From contig NZ_WQLB01000001.1 in assembly GCF_009755355.1 (NCBI RefSeq), positions 251,113-315,112 on the forward strand: a DNA stretch of 64,000 nucleotides, written 5' to 3'. The position numbers were made by a program, and so were the translations under genes. Positions 1 through 9,979 of the stretch are shown here, in pieces. Position 1 is the first letter of the stretch. Every line of letters starts with the position of its first letter. Below the pieces are notes generated by a model. It had not been told where the DNA came from. It ran no database searches and saw only the letters and a list, made by a program, of their open reading frames with translations. The DNA is from Deinococcus arboris (GTDB lineage: Bacteria > Deinococcota > Deinococci > Deinococcales > Deinococcaceae).

Positions 1-2
1 AG

Positions 3-1262
3 TTCGCGCTGGCCTCACAGGAGCGTCAGCACCTGAGCACCGCTGCTGAGGTTGTGGGAGCGCTGTGTGCCCGCCTGAACGGCCTTGACCCGCGCCCCAG
101 TGGCGACGTGCGCCGGGGGCTGGACACGGTGCGCGTGGCCCGCGTGACGGTGACGGGCACCCCCGACGACCTGACGGAGCGACTGGGCGGCCTGGTGGAA
201 GACCTGAGCGCCGTAGAGGGCAAGCCCGTGCTGGCGGGCCGGGTGGACGGCGTACCTGTGGAAGTGGCTTACGCAGAAGCCGCCACACGCGGCGCCCTGG
301 ACCTGCTGATGGGCGGCAGCGGGCCGTACCGCGAGCAGCTGCGCGCCCAGGCCAGCGCCAGAGGCCTGGACCTGACCGGGCGCGGCCTGCTACGCGGCGG
401 CCAGCCCCTGTCTACGCCCACCGAGGCCGAGGTGGCAGCGGCTCTGGGCCTCACGCTGCGCCCGGCCGAATACCGCGAGCCCGAGCATGATGACCTCTGG
501 ACGACCCTCCCGCATCCAGACGAGTTGGTGACAGTGGCCAGCCTGCGCGGCATGCTGCACACCCACTCCACCTGGTCCGACGGGGCGGCCAGCCTGGCGG
601 ATATGGCGCGCGAAACTGTGCGGCTGGGGCACGGCTACCTGGGCACCGGAGACCACTCGCGCGCCGCGCACTACGCGAACGGCCTGAGCATCGAGCGCCT
701 GCTGGCTCAGCTCAAGGAAGTGCGTGAGTTGCAGGCCGCCGGGCTCCCCCTCGTGGCCGGAGCCGAGGTGGACATTCTGGACGACGGCTCGCTGGATTAT
801 CCCGACGACGTGCTGGAGCAGCTGGACTACGTGGTCGCCAGCGTCCATAGTCTGTTTACCCTGGACGCCGCGCGGCAGACCGAGCGCCTGATTCACGCGG
901 TCTCGCACCCCCTCGTGACTATCCTGGGGCATCCCACCGGGCGCCTGCTCCTGCGCCGCCCCGGCTACGCCCTGGACCTGGACGCGGTGCTGGCCGCCTG
1001 CGAGCAGAACGGCACCGTGGTCGAAATCAACGCCAACGCCTACCGCCTGGACCTGGACTGGCGGGCAGCTCTGCGCTGGCGTGACCGCCTGAAGTTCGCC
1101 ATCAACACCGATGCTCACGTGCCCGCCGGTCTGGCCGACGCGAAATACGGCGTGATGGCGGCGCGCAAGGCGGGGCTGACCCCGGCGCAGGTGGTCAACA
1201 CGCTGGAACAAAGCGAGTTCCTGGCATTTGTGGCCGCGCAGCGGGCAGGGCGGAGCAGATAG
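3..1262 (+). CDS. polX: DNA polymerase/3'-5' exonuclease PolX, C-terminal part (5' end outside window)
   Basis: The frame is open from the first bases of the window, so this is the 3' part of a longer gene; the GTG at 54 is internal. PolX-family bacterial enzymes join a family X polymerase core to a PHP domain with metal-dependent nuclease activity and act in gap filling and end processing. The visible part covers the end of the polymerase region and a complete PHP domain. Its metal-ligand motifs are HTHSTWSDG (about 558-585), GTGDHS, the VEINANAYR strand and INTDAH near the end. A strong terminator follows the stop codon. The polymerase active site lies upstream of the window and cannot be checked. 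Confidence 0.92.
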   Translation, partial: FALASQERQHLSTAAEVVGALCARLNGLDPRPSGDVRRGLDTVRVARVTVTGTPDDLTERLGGLVEDLSAVEGKPVLAGRVDGVPVEVAYAEAATRGALDLLMGGSGPYREQLRAQASARGLDLTGRGLLRGGQPLSTPTEAEVAAALGLTLRPAEYREPEHDDLWTTLPHPDELVTVASLRGMLHTHSTWSDGAASLADMARETVRLGHGYLGTGDHSRAAHYANGLSIERLLAQLKEVRELQAAGLPLVAGAEVDILDDGSLDYPDDVLEQLDYVVASVHSLFTLDAARQTERLIHAVSHPLVTILGHPTGRLLLRRPGYALDLDAVLAACEQNGTVVEINANAYRLDLDWRAALRWRDRLKFAINTDAHVPAGLADAKYGVMAARKAGLTPAQVVNTLEQSEFLAFVAAQRAGRSR

Positions 1263-1273
1263 CCAAAGTTCAC

Positions 1274-1315
1274 AGCGAGAGGGCGCCTTATGAAGCGGCG
1301 CCCTCTCGCTTTTTC
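1274..1315 (+). terminator. Rho-independent terminator of polX
   Basis: A perfect 14-bp stem (1274-1287 with 1297-1310), a 9-base loop, then a run of T. It starts 12 bases after the polX stop codon and ends at the convergent gene on the other strand. Confidence 0.93.
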
Positions 1316-1316
1316 T

Positions 1317-1862
1317 TTACCAGATGTCCCACATCACACCCAGCCGCCGGGGCTGAGGTTCCAGGGCGTCTGCGGTGTCCAGATCGCCACGCAGGGCCAG
1401 CCTACAGATCTGCTGTCCAGCACGGCGCCAACGCCGCCGAGAGCTGCGGGTGGAAGCCGCGATGCCGCCCTTCAGGCTTCCGCGCTTCAACCAGCGGCGG
1501 GCCTGCGTCTGCTGGTGACGCGCGGCCGCTTCCTCCAGCGCCCAGGTCATGACGGGGGTACGGTACGGCGCTCCCAGCCGGGTCACAACGCCCACCCGGT
1601 AGCCGATCACCTGCCGGTGCGGCCTGGGCTTGCGGCAGTACCGCCACACCGGCTCCAGCACCGAACCAGGGTGCCGGGAGGCCACGACCTGCGCCTCCGC
1701 CCACTGTTCAAAGCACCCCAGTTCACGCCACTTGCGTCGGGGCCAAGCCGCCTGAACTTCCGGCAGCTCTCCGTAGCCCCAAAACGGCTGAATATGCTGC
1801 TGAAGACGACGAGAAACAAGCCGGCGTGTGTGCTGCTCACGCTTCCAGAGACGTCCGCTCAT
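1317..1862 (-). CDS. Hypothetical basic protein
   Basis: A 181-residue protein of unknown function, very rich in Arg and Trp, with no signal peptide or membrane segment. I do not recognise a domain. Support for it being real comes from a good ribosome-binding site (GGAGG nine bases before the ATG at 1862), an uninterrupted frame and a stop codon placed neatly next to the polX terminator. A central stretch (VWRYCRKPRPHRQVIGYRVG) looks like folded protein rather than random GC-rich translation. It could be a lineage-restricted gene; overlapping ORFs on both strands mean it could also be spurious. Confidence 0.5.
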   Translation of the reverse strand: MSGRLWKREQHTRRLVSRRLQQHIQPFWGYGELPEVQAAWPRRKWRELGCFEQWAEAQVVASRHPGSVLEPVWRYCRKPRPHRQVIGYRVGVVTRLGAPYRTPVMTWALEEAAARHQQTQARRWLKRGSLKGGIAASTRSSRRRWRRAGQQICRLALRGDLDTADALEPQPRRLGVMWDIW

Positions 1863-2070
1863 GGCAGGCCCCCTCCAAAGGGCCTACTGGGTGTCGTCTC
1901 GCCAGGTCATGGTCAGCACCTTATACGCGAGGCTCGCTGAAGGCATGGGCCAACTGGCTGAGCAGGGTTCACCGTGCCTCTGTATGTGCATTCCCTTTGG
2001 GGTAATCGGGCCAGGGCTCTGTTCCCGAGCTGTATCTGACGTGCGGTCGCCTGGGACGGGCAGAACAACA

Positions 2071-2099
2071 CGCGCTCCCTCATGGCCAGAGGGGGCGCG
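2071..2099. terminator. GC-rich hairpin, possible terminator
   Basis: A 10-bp stem (2071-2080 with 2090-2099) with one G-T pair. On the minus strand it is followed by a T-rich stretch, so it could end transcription from the FMN reductase gene about 150 bases upstream. The rest of 1863-2244 shows no convincing gene. Confidence 0.4.
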
Positions 2100-2123
2100 C
2101 TTCAGTCCATGCTGACAGCGGAA

Positions 2124-2164
2124 CCCAGCGCGGTTGAACGAAGGAAACCCTCAGCCGCGCTGGG
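2124..2164. repeat. Perfect 10-bp inverted repeat with 21-base loop
   Basis: Arms CCCAGCGCGG (2124-2133) and CCGCGCTGGG (2155-2164) are perfectly complementary. It lies downstream of the FMN reductase gene (minus strand). No T run follows on either side, so a terminator role is uncertain. Confidence 0.45.
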
Positions 2165-2244
2165 GCGAACGAAGTGAGTGATCGCAAGAGCCTACGGCTG
2201 CAGTGGAGCGTTCTGTGCCCCTAGGGCGAAACTGGTCGCCGCTG

Positions 2245-2823
2245 TCAGGACGCCGCAGTCGCTTCCCGCGCCGTTTTCAGGGCCGAGGCCCACCAGTGCA
2301 GTTCATCCAGCATGCTCTGGACGCCGGGTTGCAGGTGAGCCATGTCCTCCAGTGCCGCCCCCGCCTGCCAGGCCCCAAAAAAGTCGGCGCCCTGAATATG
2401 TACGCCGGTGCGGATAGGCGCCATCTGAAGTTCCACGGCAATCTGACGCAGCTGCTCAATGGCGCGCGCTGCGCCCACCGAGCCGTACCCTACAAACGCG
2501 GCGGGCTTCTTGTTCCACTCCACATAAGCGTAGTCCAGTGCATTCTTCAGCACCCCTGTCGGGGCGTGGTTGTACTCGGCGGTCAGGAAGATATAGCCGT
2601 CAAACTCCGCAATCTTTTGCTGCCAGCGCAAGGCGACCTCGTTCTGGGTCGGCGCCCAGAGGTTGGAGGCCACCTCGTCGAAAAAGGGCATGGGATAGTC
2701 GCGCAGGTCCACGAACTCGTACTCAGCGTCGGTGCGCTGTGACACGATGCCGCGCAGCCAGGCGGCCGGCTTGTCAGCAAAACGGGTGGCGCGGGTGCTG
2801 CCAATAATCACGGCGATTTTCAT
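2245..2823 (-). CDS. NADPH-dependent FMN reductase / NAD(P)H:quinone-type flavoprotein
   Basis: A 192-residue flavodoxin-like reductase. The N-terminus MKIAVIIGSTR is the phosphate-binding loop of the NADPH-dependent FMN reductase family, and YNHAPTGVLKNALDY in the middle is the second family signature at the flavin site. Such enzymes reduce FMN, quinones, chromate or azo compounds in the cytosol; the substrate cannot be told from the sequence. The start at 2823 is chosen because a GGAGG element lies eight bases upstream; the frame extends 19 codons further but without a better start. The gene stands alone, and the upstream 600 bases hold no clear gene. Confidence 0.9.
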   Translation of the reverse strand: MKIAVIIGSTRATRFADKPAAWLRGIVSQRTDAEYEFVDLRDYPMPFFDEVASNLWAPTQNEVALRWQQKIAEFDGYIFLTAEYNHAPTGVLKNALDYAYVEWNKKPAAFVGYGSVGAARAIEQLRQIAVELQMAPIRTGVHIQGADFFGAWQAGAALEDMAHLQPGVQSMLDELHWWASALKTAREATAAS

Positions 2824-3421
2824 GGTGGGGCCTCCGGGAGCAGGGGAAAGCGGCGAGGAAAAACCCACTTGGCTTTTCAAATCAAGTCATAACCCACAGC
2901 AGCCCAGACTGCCAGAGGGGAGGCTTCATGTTTAGAGGCCCAGCACCTCATATGGACGCAGGACTGTCAACTCATGGCGTTTACTGCGCCATAAAGTTCC
3001 TGGCTTCCATCTCACAAGGACTTGACTTCCGCACTCTTTATTCAAAGTCAAATCTATAGACCTCGCCAAGAGGCCCTGCTACTACACCGTTTAGGTCCGG
3101 ATGAGGCCCTTGGCGGTGGCTCCACCCGTTCAGTGGCAGCCCCTCGCGCTTCTCGCGTCGTCTACGTCGGCTTATAAGCTTTTGAGGGTGCAGGCCCCTC
3201 CACAAAGGCGACAGGATGGCGCCGAATGGCCAACCACCTTGACGAAAGGTGCCGCCGAGACCAGAAGACCCAGGAGCACGCTTTGAAAGCCGAGCTGCAA
3301 GCGACGCAAGACAAACTTCAGGCCACGCGCATGGCCTTTCAGTAGAGCCAACAGCAGAAGCAACTCGTGCCCAGTGCTGACGTCTACTCCCCTACTTTCA
3401 CCCTCCCGACACCACAAAAGT
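2824..3421. other. Long gene-poor stretch with a tiny coiled-coil-like ORF
   Basis: No convincing full gene. On the plus strand 3226-3345 reads as a 39-codon ORF rich in Gln, Lys and Leu, with an ATG, several heptad-like repeats and a TAG. The same frame continues past the TAG with SQQQKQLVPS-type sequence to about 3500, which suggests the decayed end of a longer coiled-coil gene. The region nearest 2880 should hold the promoter of the FMN reductase. Confidence 0.35.
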
Positions 3422-3457
3422 GGGCGGAACGGTTCCCCTCACAGAACCGTCCCGCCC
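3422..3457 (-). terminator. Rho-independent terminator of the CAP-domain gene
   Basis: A 13-bp stem (3422-3434 with 3445-3457, one G-T pair) with a 10-base loop. On the minus strand it is followed by CTTTTG. It lies about 50 bases after the stop codon of the lipoprotein gene. Confidence 0.8.
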
Positions 3458-3509
3458 TAGAGTTATCGCGTGCGCCCGGCTTCAACCCCGGTGCGCAGGC
3501 ACAGCGCCC

Positions 3510-4097
3510 TTAGCGCGTGCCGAAGTTCTGGACCCAGTAGGTGCCGTAGGGGCTGCCCTGGCGGTAGGTGTAGCCCACGCCCAGTTCCTTCAGGCCGGGG
3601 TCCATCAGGGTCTTGCAGTGGCTGGGGCTGTCAATCCAGCCCTGCACCACGTTCTGCACCGTGTAGCCAGCAGCGATGTTCTCGCCCACCTGGCGCCAGC
3701 TGCTGTAGCCGGCCGCTTCCATGCGCTGCGCGGGGGTGCGGCCTTCAGGGGTGTTGTGGTCAAAGTAGGCGCGGGCCGCCATGTCGGTTGCGTGACCACG
3801 GGCCGAAGCCGCCAGATAGCCGTTCCAGGTCACAGCGGGCGCGGCGGCAAACGCCTGACCACCGCAGGACCTGGCCTGAGCGCGGGCCTCGTTGACTTCC
3901 TTCAGGACCTGGGCTTCCTGGGCGCTCATGGTCTGGTCGCCTGCGCTGGGCACACTGCCCCCCTGACCGCCCGTCGAGCCGCTGCTGCCCACGGCCGGTG
4001 CGGGGACCGTGCTGGCGCTGGGGGTACTGGGTGCGCCGCCACAGGAGGCCAGCAGCAGGCTAAAGGGAATCAGGATGGTCAGGGCAGTCTTGGTCAT
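3510..4097 (-). CDS. CAP (SCP/YkwD-like) domain lipoprotein
   Basis: A 195-residue exported protein. The N-terminus MTKTALTILIPFSLLLASCG is a lipoprotein signal with lipobox LASC, so Cys19 should be lipidated. A Ser/Thr/Pro/Gly-rich linker of about 35 residues follows. From about residue 60 there is a bacterial CAP domain: EVNEARAQARSCG, a helix with HATDMA, the YFDHNTPEGRTPAQRM strand, GENIAAG and a C-terminal WVQNFGTR strand. Three Cys residues (lipobox, SCGG, SHCKT) allow one disulphide in the domain. CAP proteins of this type are secreted and their biochemical role is mostly unknown. The start has a GGA-containing ribosome site, and a terminator follows. Confidence 0.9.
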   Translation of the reverse strand: MTKTALTILIPFSLLLASCGGAPSTPSASTVPAPAVGSSGSTGGQGGSVPSAGDQTMSAQEAQVLKEVNEARAQARSCGGQAFAAAPAVTWNGYLAASARGHATDMAARAYFDHNTPEGRTPAQRMEAAGYSSWRQVGENIAAGYTVQNVVQGWIDSPSHCKTLMDPGLKELGVGYTYRQGSPYGTYWVQNFGTR

Positions 4098-4139
4098 GTG
4101 AGGGTCCTTTGTCGCTGTCAGTCACCTGAAGCGGTTGAA

Positions 4140-4154
4140 GTACCCTCACGGTAC
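4140..4154. promoter_or_regulatory. Short palindrome upstream of the CAP lipoprotein gene
   Basis: GTACC-ctcac-GGTAC, a 5-bp inverted repeat centred about 50 bases before the lipoprotein start. It could be an operator or a leader hairpin. Nothing else in the 300-base gap to the TPR gene stands out except a C-run/G-run hairpin near 4300. Confidence 0.3.
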
Positions 4155-4397
4155 AAATCTGCTCCTTTCATGCCGCTCACTCCCAGCAACATGAACGTCT
4201 TTAGCCTGCTACCAAGCCTCCCCTCTCCTCTGACCAGGGCAAGAAAGAGTGTCCTCGAGCCGCTTTTCTCTCCTGGCACCATGCACCGACAAAGGCAGCC
4301 CCCCCGGCGGGGGCACGCCAGGGGGTGAGGAGGGGCAGAGTTTTGAAGGCAGGGCGCTGTCAGAGTTCTGTGACAAGGCTCAGCACCGCGCCAAGCC

Positions 4398-5561
<1,164 letters not shown>

Positions 5562-5780
5562 TCGGAAACCTCCGTGCGGCCCGGCGCCTTGTGCAGCGCC
5601 GGCCTCACCCTGCCAGAAACAGGCATAACGCCATGATACGTGAGAACGCCGACAAACCGGGTGAAGTGGCCGTGAGAGGGCCAGGAGCCGCAGAAGCTGA
5701 GCATAGACCGCAGTGTTCTGCGCCCCGGTGACGCCGGTCTGATGAAGCCCGCCGCAGCGCCGGGTGAGACCAGAGGGCGG

Positions 5781-5786
5781 TACAGT
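5781..5786 (+). promoter_or_regulatory. -10 box of leaderless coaE transcript
   Basis: TACAGT lies exactly six bases before the GTG start at 5793, the TANNNT leaderless arrangement repeated throughout this window. It supports the choice of start. Confidence 0.6.
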
Positions 5787-5792
5787 CGGGGC

Positions 5793-6428
5793 GTGACTGC
5801 CGACCCTCTCCCACCCCGCCGTCTGGGCCTGACCGGCAGCATCGGCGCGGGCAAAAGCACAGTGGCAGGCCTGCTGCGCGCACGCGGCCTGACCGTGCTG
5901 GACGCCGACGAGCAGGCGCGACTGGTCACCCAGGAACCGGAGGTGTTGGTCCAGATAGAGGCGCGGTTTCCCGGCACCGTGACAGCAGGTGTGCTGGACC
6001 GCGCGGGCCTGGCCGCCCGCGTCTTTCCCGACCCGGCGGCGGTGGCTGACCTGAACGCTATCGTTCATCCGCGTGTGCGGGCGCGGATGAACGGCCTTGA
6101 AGCGCAGGCGGCGGCTCGCGCCGAAGCCTGGGTGGTGCAGGACGTCCCACTGCTGTTTGAAAGTGGCCTGGACGCCCAGATGGACGCCGTGCTGGTCGTG
6201 GACGCGCCGCTGGACGTGCGGCTGAGGCGTGCCCTGGCCCGAGGCGGCCTGACCAAAGACGACATCCTGGCCCGTGACGCCCGCCAGCTCCCCGCCGAGG
6301 AAAAACGCCGCCGCGCCACCTGGGTCATTGAGAACAGCAGCGATCTGGCAGGGCTGGAAGCGCAGGTGGAAAGGATAATGAACAGTCAGGAGTGGACCGG
6401 AGAAAAAGCAGGAAGGGACACCATTTAA
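5793..6428 (+). CDS. coaE: Dephospho-CoA kinase
   Basis: A 211-residue P-loop kinase that phosphorylates the 3'-hydroxyl of dephospho-CoA, the last step of coenzyme A synthesis. The Walker A loop [12 protein letters not shown] lies at the N-terminus, followed by the family motif [10 protein letters not shown] (catalytic Asp), the [12 protein letters not shown] segment and the lid region with RDARQLP. Length and motif order are normal for the family. The GTG at 5793 is preferred over the upstream in-frame start because it gives the usual N-terminus just before Walker A and has a leaderless -10 box. The gene is divergent from the TPR gene. Confidence 0.93.
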   Translation: MTADPLPPRRLGLTGSIGAGKSTVAGLLRARGLTVLDADEQARLVTQEPEVLVQIEARFPGTVTAGVLDRAGLAARVFPDPAAVADLNAIVHPRVRARMNGLEAQAAARAEAWVVQDVPLLFESGLDAQMDAVLVVDAPLDVRLRRALARGGLTKDDILARDARQLPAEEKRRRATWVIENSSDLAGLEAQVERIMNSQEWTGEKAGRDTI

Positions 6429-6551
6429 GCAGCGTCCCTTCTATGCGCGTAAGTCCTGGCTTTTGGTTCCGCTTCACACTGGAGTGACGTGCACCCCTCG
6501 GTGCCAGTCAGTGCAGCTGAGGGCACGCCTCAACTGCACCAAAGACCGCTG

Positions 6552-8213
<1,662 letters not shown>

Positions 8214-8222
8214 CTCTAGCCG

Positions 8223-8284
<62 letters not shown>

Positions 8285-8305
8285 TCATGCTAGCACGCGC
8301 CAGGG

Positions 8306-9127
8306 CTATGGGGCCAGGGTGCCGATGTTGCGCGGCGCGGCACTTAGGGTCTGTGTCCAGGTGGCCGGGTCGGGCGAGGGGCGAGCCGGGATAGTGACCT
8401 CTTTACCAGATGCTAAGCGGTTCATGCTGAAGTTCATGGTCACGCGCACGTTGCCCGGGGTCTGCGGGCTGTCGGCCTGAACGGTAAAGAGGGGCTGCAG
8501 ATTAGGCACGGCGGGCTGCACGTAATCGAGCAGGATTTTGCCGCTGCCACTCGCCACATTGAGAATGCCAAGGTTGGCCATGGTAGGGAGCGTATTGGCC
8601 AGGATGTTGCGGCGATATTCCACTAACAGCCAACGGTCACCATTGGCCGGGTCGGCGCCCGGATAGTTTTGGCTCTCTGCGGAAATATGATTGACCCAGT
8701 AACTTCTTAGCACAGGGTAATAAGCTACGAACTTATAGCAAGCATCCTCGTTGTCCAGAGCACCTGTTACGGGGTGCACACATGGGTCGCTGGGAGGCAC
8801 GTCTTTAGGTGCCTTGATGAAAGCCAAAATCGGTGCATTCGTGTTGCCGACCACCCAGCTTCCGCCCCCTGGCCGCCGCGTGGTGTCCCCGCCGCCCAGA
8901 TTCAGCGTAGTGCCATTCGGATACACATACGCCGCTTCCCTGACATTGGCCGCGATGTAGTTCAGGGCAATTTGCCCTTCCTGCGCCATGTCGTTGCGGG
9001 CCTGCAGATTCGTGGCACTGCTGGAACTGGAAATCAGTAGATTGGAAGCCGCGAACAGCACAATCAGTGCCAGAGCGACGGCCACCAGCAGTTCAATCAG
9101 CGTAAAGCCATGGTTGCGGCTGCTCAT
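8306..9127 (-). CDS. PilW-like minor pseudopilin
   Basis: A 273-residue prepilin-like protein. The N-terminus has a class III signal: basic leader, then G-FTLIELLVAVALALIVLF, with the cleavage Gly, Phe at +1 and Glu at +5, running into a hydrophobic helix. The rest is a globular domain of PilW type with 'ALNYIAANVREA' after the helix. Minor pilins initiate assembly of type IV pili or DNA-uptake pseudopili and are processed by prepilin peptidase in the inner membrane. It is the last gene of a four-gene operon and overlaps its predecessor by four bases (ATGA), implying translational coupling. Confidence 0.88.
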   Translation of the reverse strand: MSSRNHGFTLIELLVAVALALIVLFAASNLLISSSSSATNLQARNDMAQEGQIALNYIAANVREAAYVYPNGTTLNLGGGDTTRRPGGGSWVVGNTNAPILAFIKAPKDVPPSDPCVHPVTGALDNEDACYKFVAYYPVLRSYWVNHISAESQNYPGADPANGDRWLLVEYRRNILANTLPTMANLGILNVASGSGKILLDYVQPAVPNLQPLFTVQADSPQTPGNVRVTMNFSMNRLASGKEVTIPARPSPDPATWTQTLSAAPRNIGTLAP

Positions 9128-9549
9128 GGCCGGGCCACATCCACGCTTAGAGTGGACTGCGCCGCGCCGTCCCGCACTGTGACACTGACACGCCGCGCTG
9201 GGGCCAGGTCCGGCGCGTTGCCGTTGCAGCTTGGGTGCATGGGTGCTTCACCCGCCGTATTGCCATTCAGGTCTAAGTTGGTCACGGTGAGGGTGAGGTT
9301 GCCGCCACTCAAGTCTGCGGTCGTGCAGCGCTGGGCGTATACGGCCGACGAAAGCCAGTCGCCCCGGACAGTCTCCAGAATCTGCTGGGCCGCCTGGGTG
9401 GCGCCCACCTGCTGGGTGCTGCGCCGAGTCAGACCGAAGAAGCCAGTCAGCGGGGTCAGCACGACCATCACAATAACGCTGACCAGCAGCACACCGACGA
9501 GCACTTCCACGATGGTAATGCCCTGGATACGGGGGTTAATTTGTCGCAT
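9124..9549 (-). CDS. PilV-like minor pseudopilin
   Basis: A 141-residue protein with a class III prepilin signal: G-ITIVEVLVGVLLVSVIVMVV, with Glu at +5 of the mature form. The body after the helix contains two Cys residues (QRCTT and PSCNG) that could form a disulphide, as in many minor pilins. It is most like PilV/type II secretion GspI-like components by size and position in the cluster. It overlaps both neighbours (14 bases with the GspH-like gene, ATGA with the PilW-like gene). Confidence 0.83.
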   Translation of the reverse strand: MRQINPRIQGITIVEVLVGVLLVSVIVMVVLTPLTGFFGLTRRSTQQVGATQAAQQILETVRGDWLSSAVYAQRCTTADLSGGNLTLTVTNLDLNGNTAGEAPMHPSCNGNAPDLAPARRVSVTVRDGAAQSTLSVDVARP

Positions 9550-9979
9550 CGATCATGACCTTTCCGGTGATGCCAACCACCTTGACTTTGATTTGACGGC
9601 CGCCGGGGTGGCGCAGTGTCCAGACCACGCCATTCCCACCAATGGTCCCTGTGGGCGCCTGATAAGTGACTTCGGTCTCGCCGACTTTCTCTGCCACCAC
9701 CACGCCGCTGGGCAGAGTCCGGGTCTGAGCGCCCGCCCCGCGTGTCACGGTGTAGGCCGTGCTATTCAGGGTGATGTTGATGCCTACGCTTTGGCCCGTT
9801 TTCAGCGTGTCGCTACGGGCCTGCCGCAGGTCGCCGCTTAGCTGCGAAGCCGCTTCGCGCAGTTGAGAGGCGCGGTAGCTGCTCAGCAGATTCAGGCCCA
9901 GCACGCCCGCCAGAATGCCCAGAATAGCCATGACGACCAGCAGTTCTAGCAGAGTAAAGCCCTGGGTCTGGGCGCTCAC
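9536..9979 (-). CDS. GspH/FimT-like pseudopilin
   Basis: A 147-residue prepilin-like protein beginning MSAQTQG-FTLLELLVVMAILGILAGVLG, a textbook class III signal. The sequence after the helix (REAASQLSGDLRQARSDTLKTGQ) matches the GspH/FimT family pattern. The C-terminal part is beta-rich and lacks Cys. Its role would be as a minor subunit near the tip of a type IV pilus or pseudopilus, which in Deinococcus and Thermus is tied to natural transformation. Its start overlaps the stop of the preceding large gene (ATGA). Confidence 0.87.
   Translation of the reverse strand: MSAQTQGFTLLELLVVMAILGILAGVLGLNLLSSYRASQLREAASQLSGDLRQARSDTLKTGQSVGINITLNSTAYTVTRGAGAQTRTLPSGVVVAEKVGETEVTYQAPTGTIGGNGVVWTLRHPGGRQIKVKVVGITGKVMIDATN

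Noticed and set aside
5562..6068. N-terminal extension of the TPR protein running antisense to coaE
   Set aside because: No protein character, and a GGAGG plus signal peptide mark the start at 5561.
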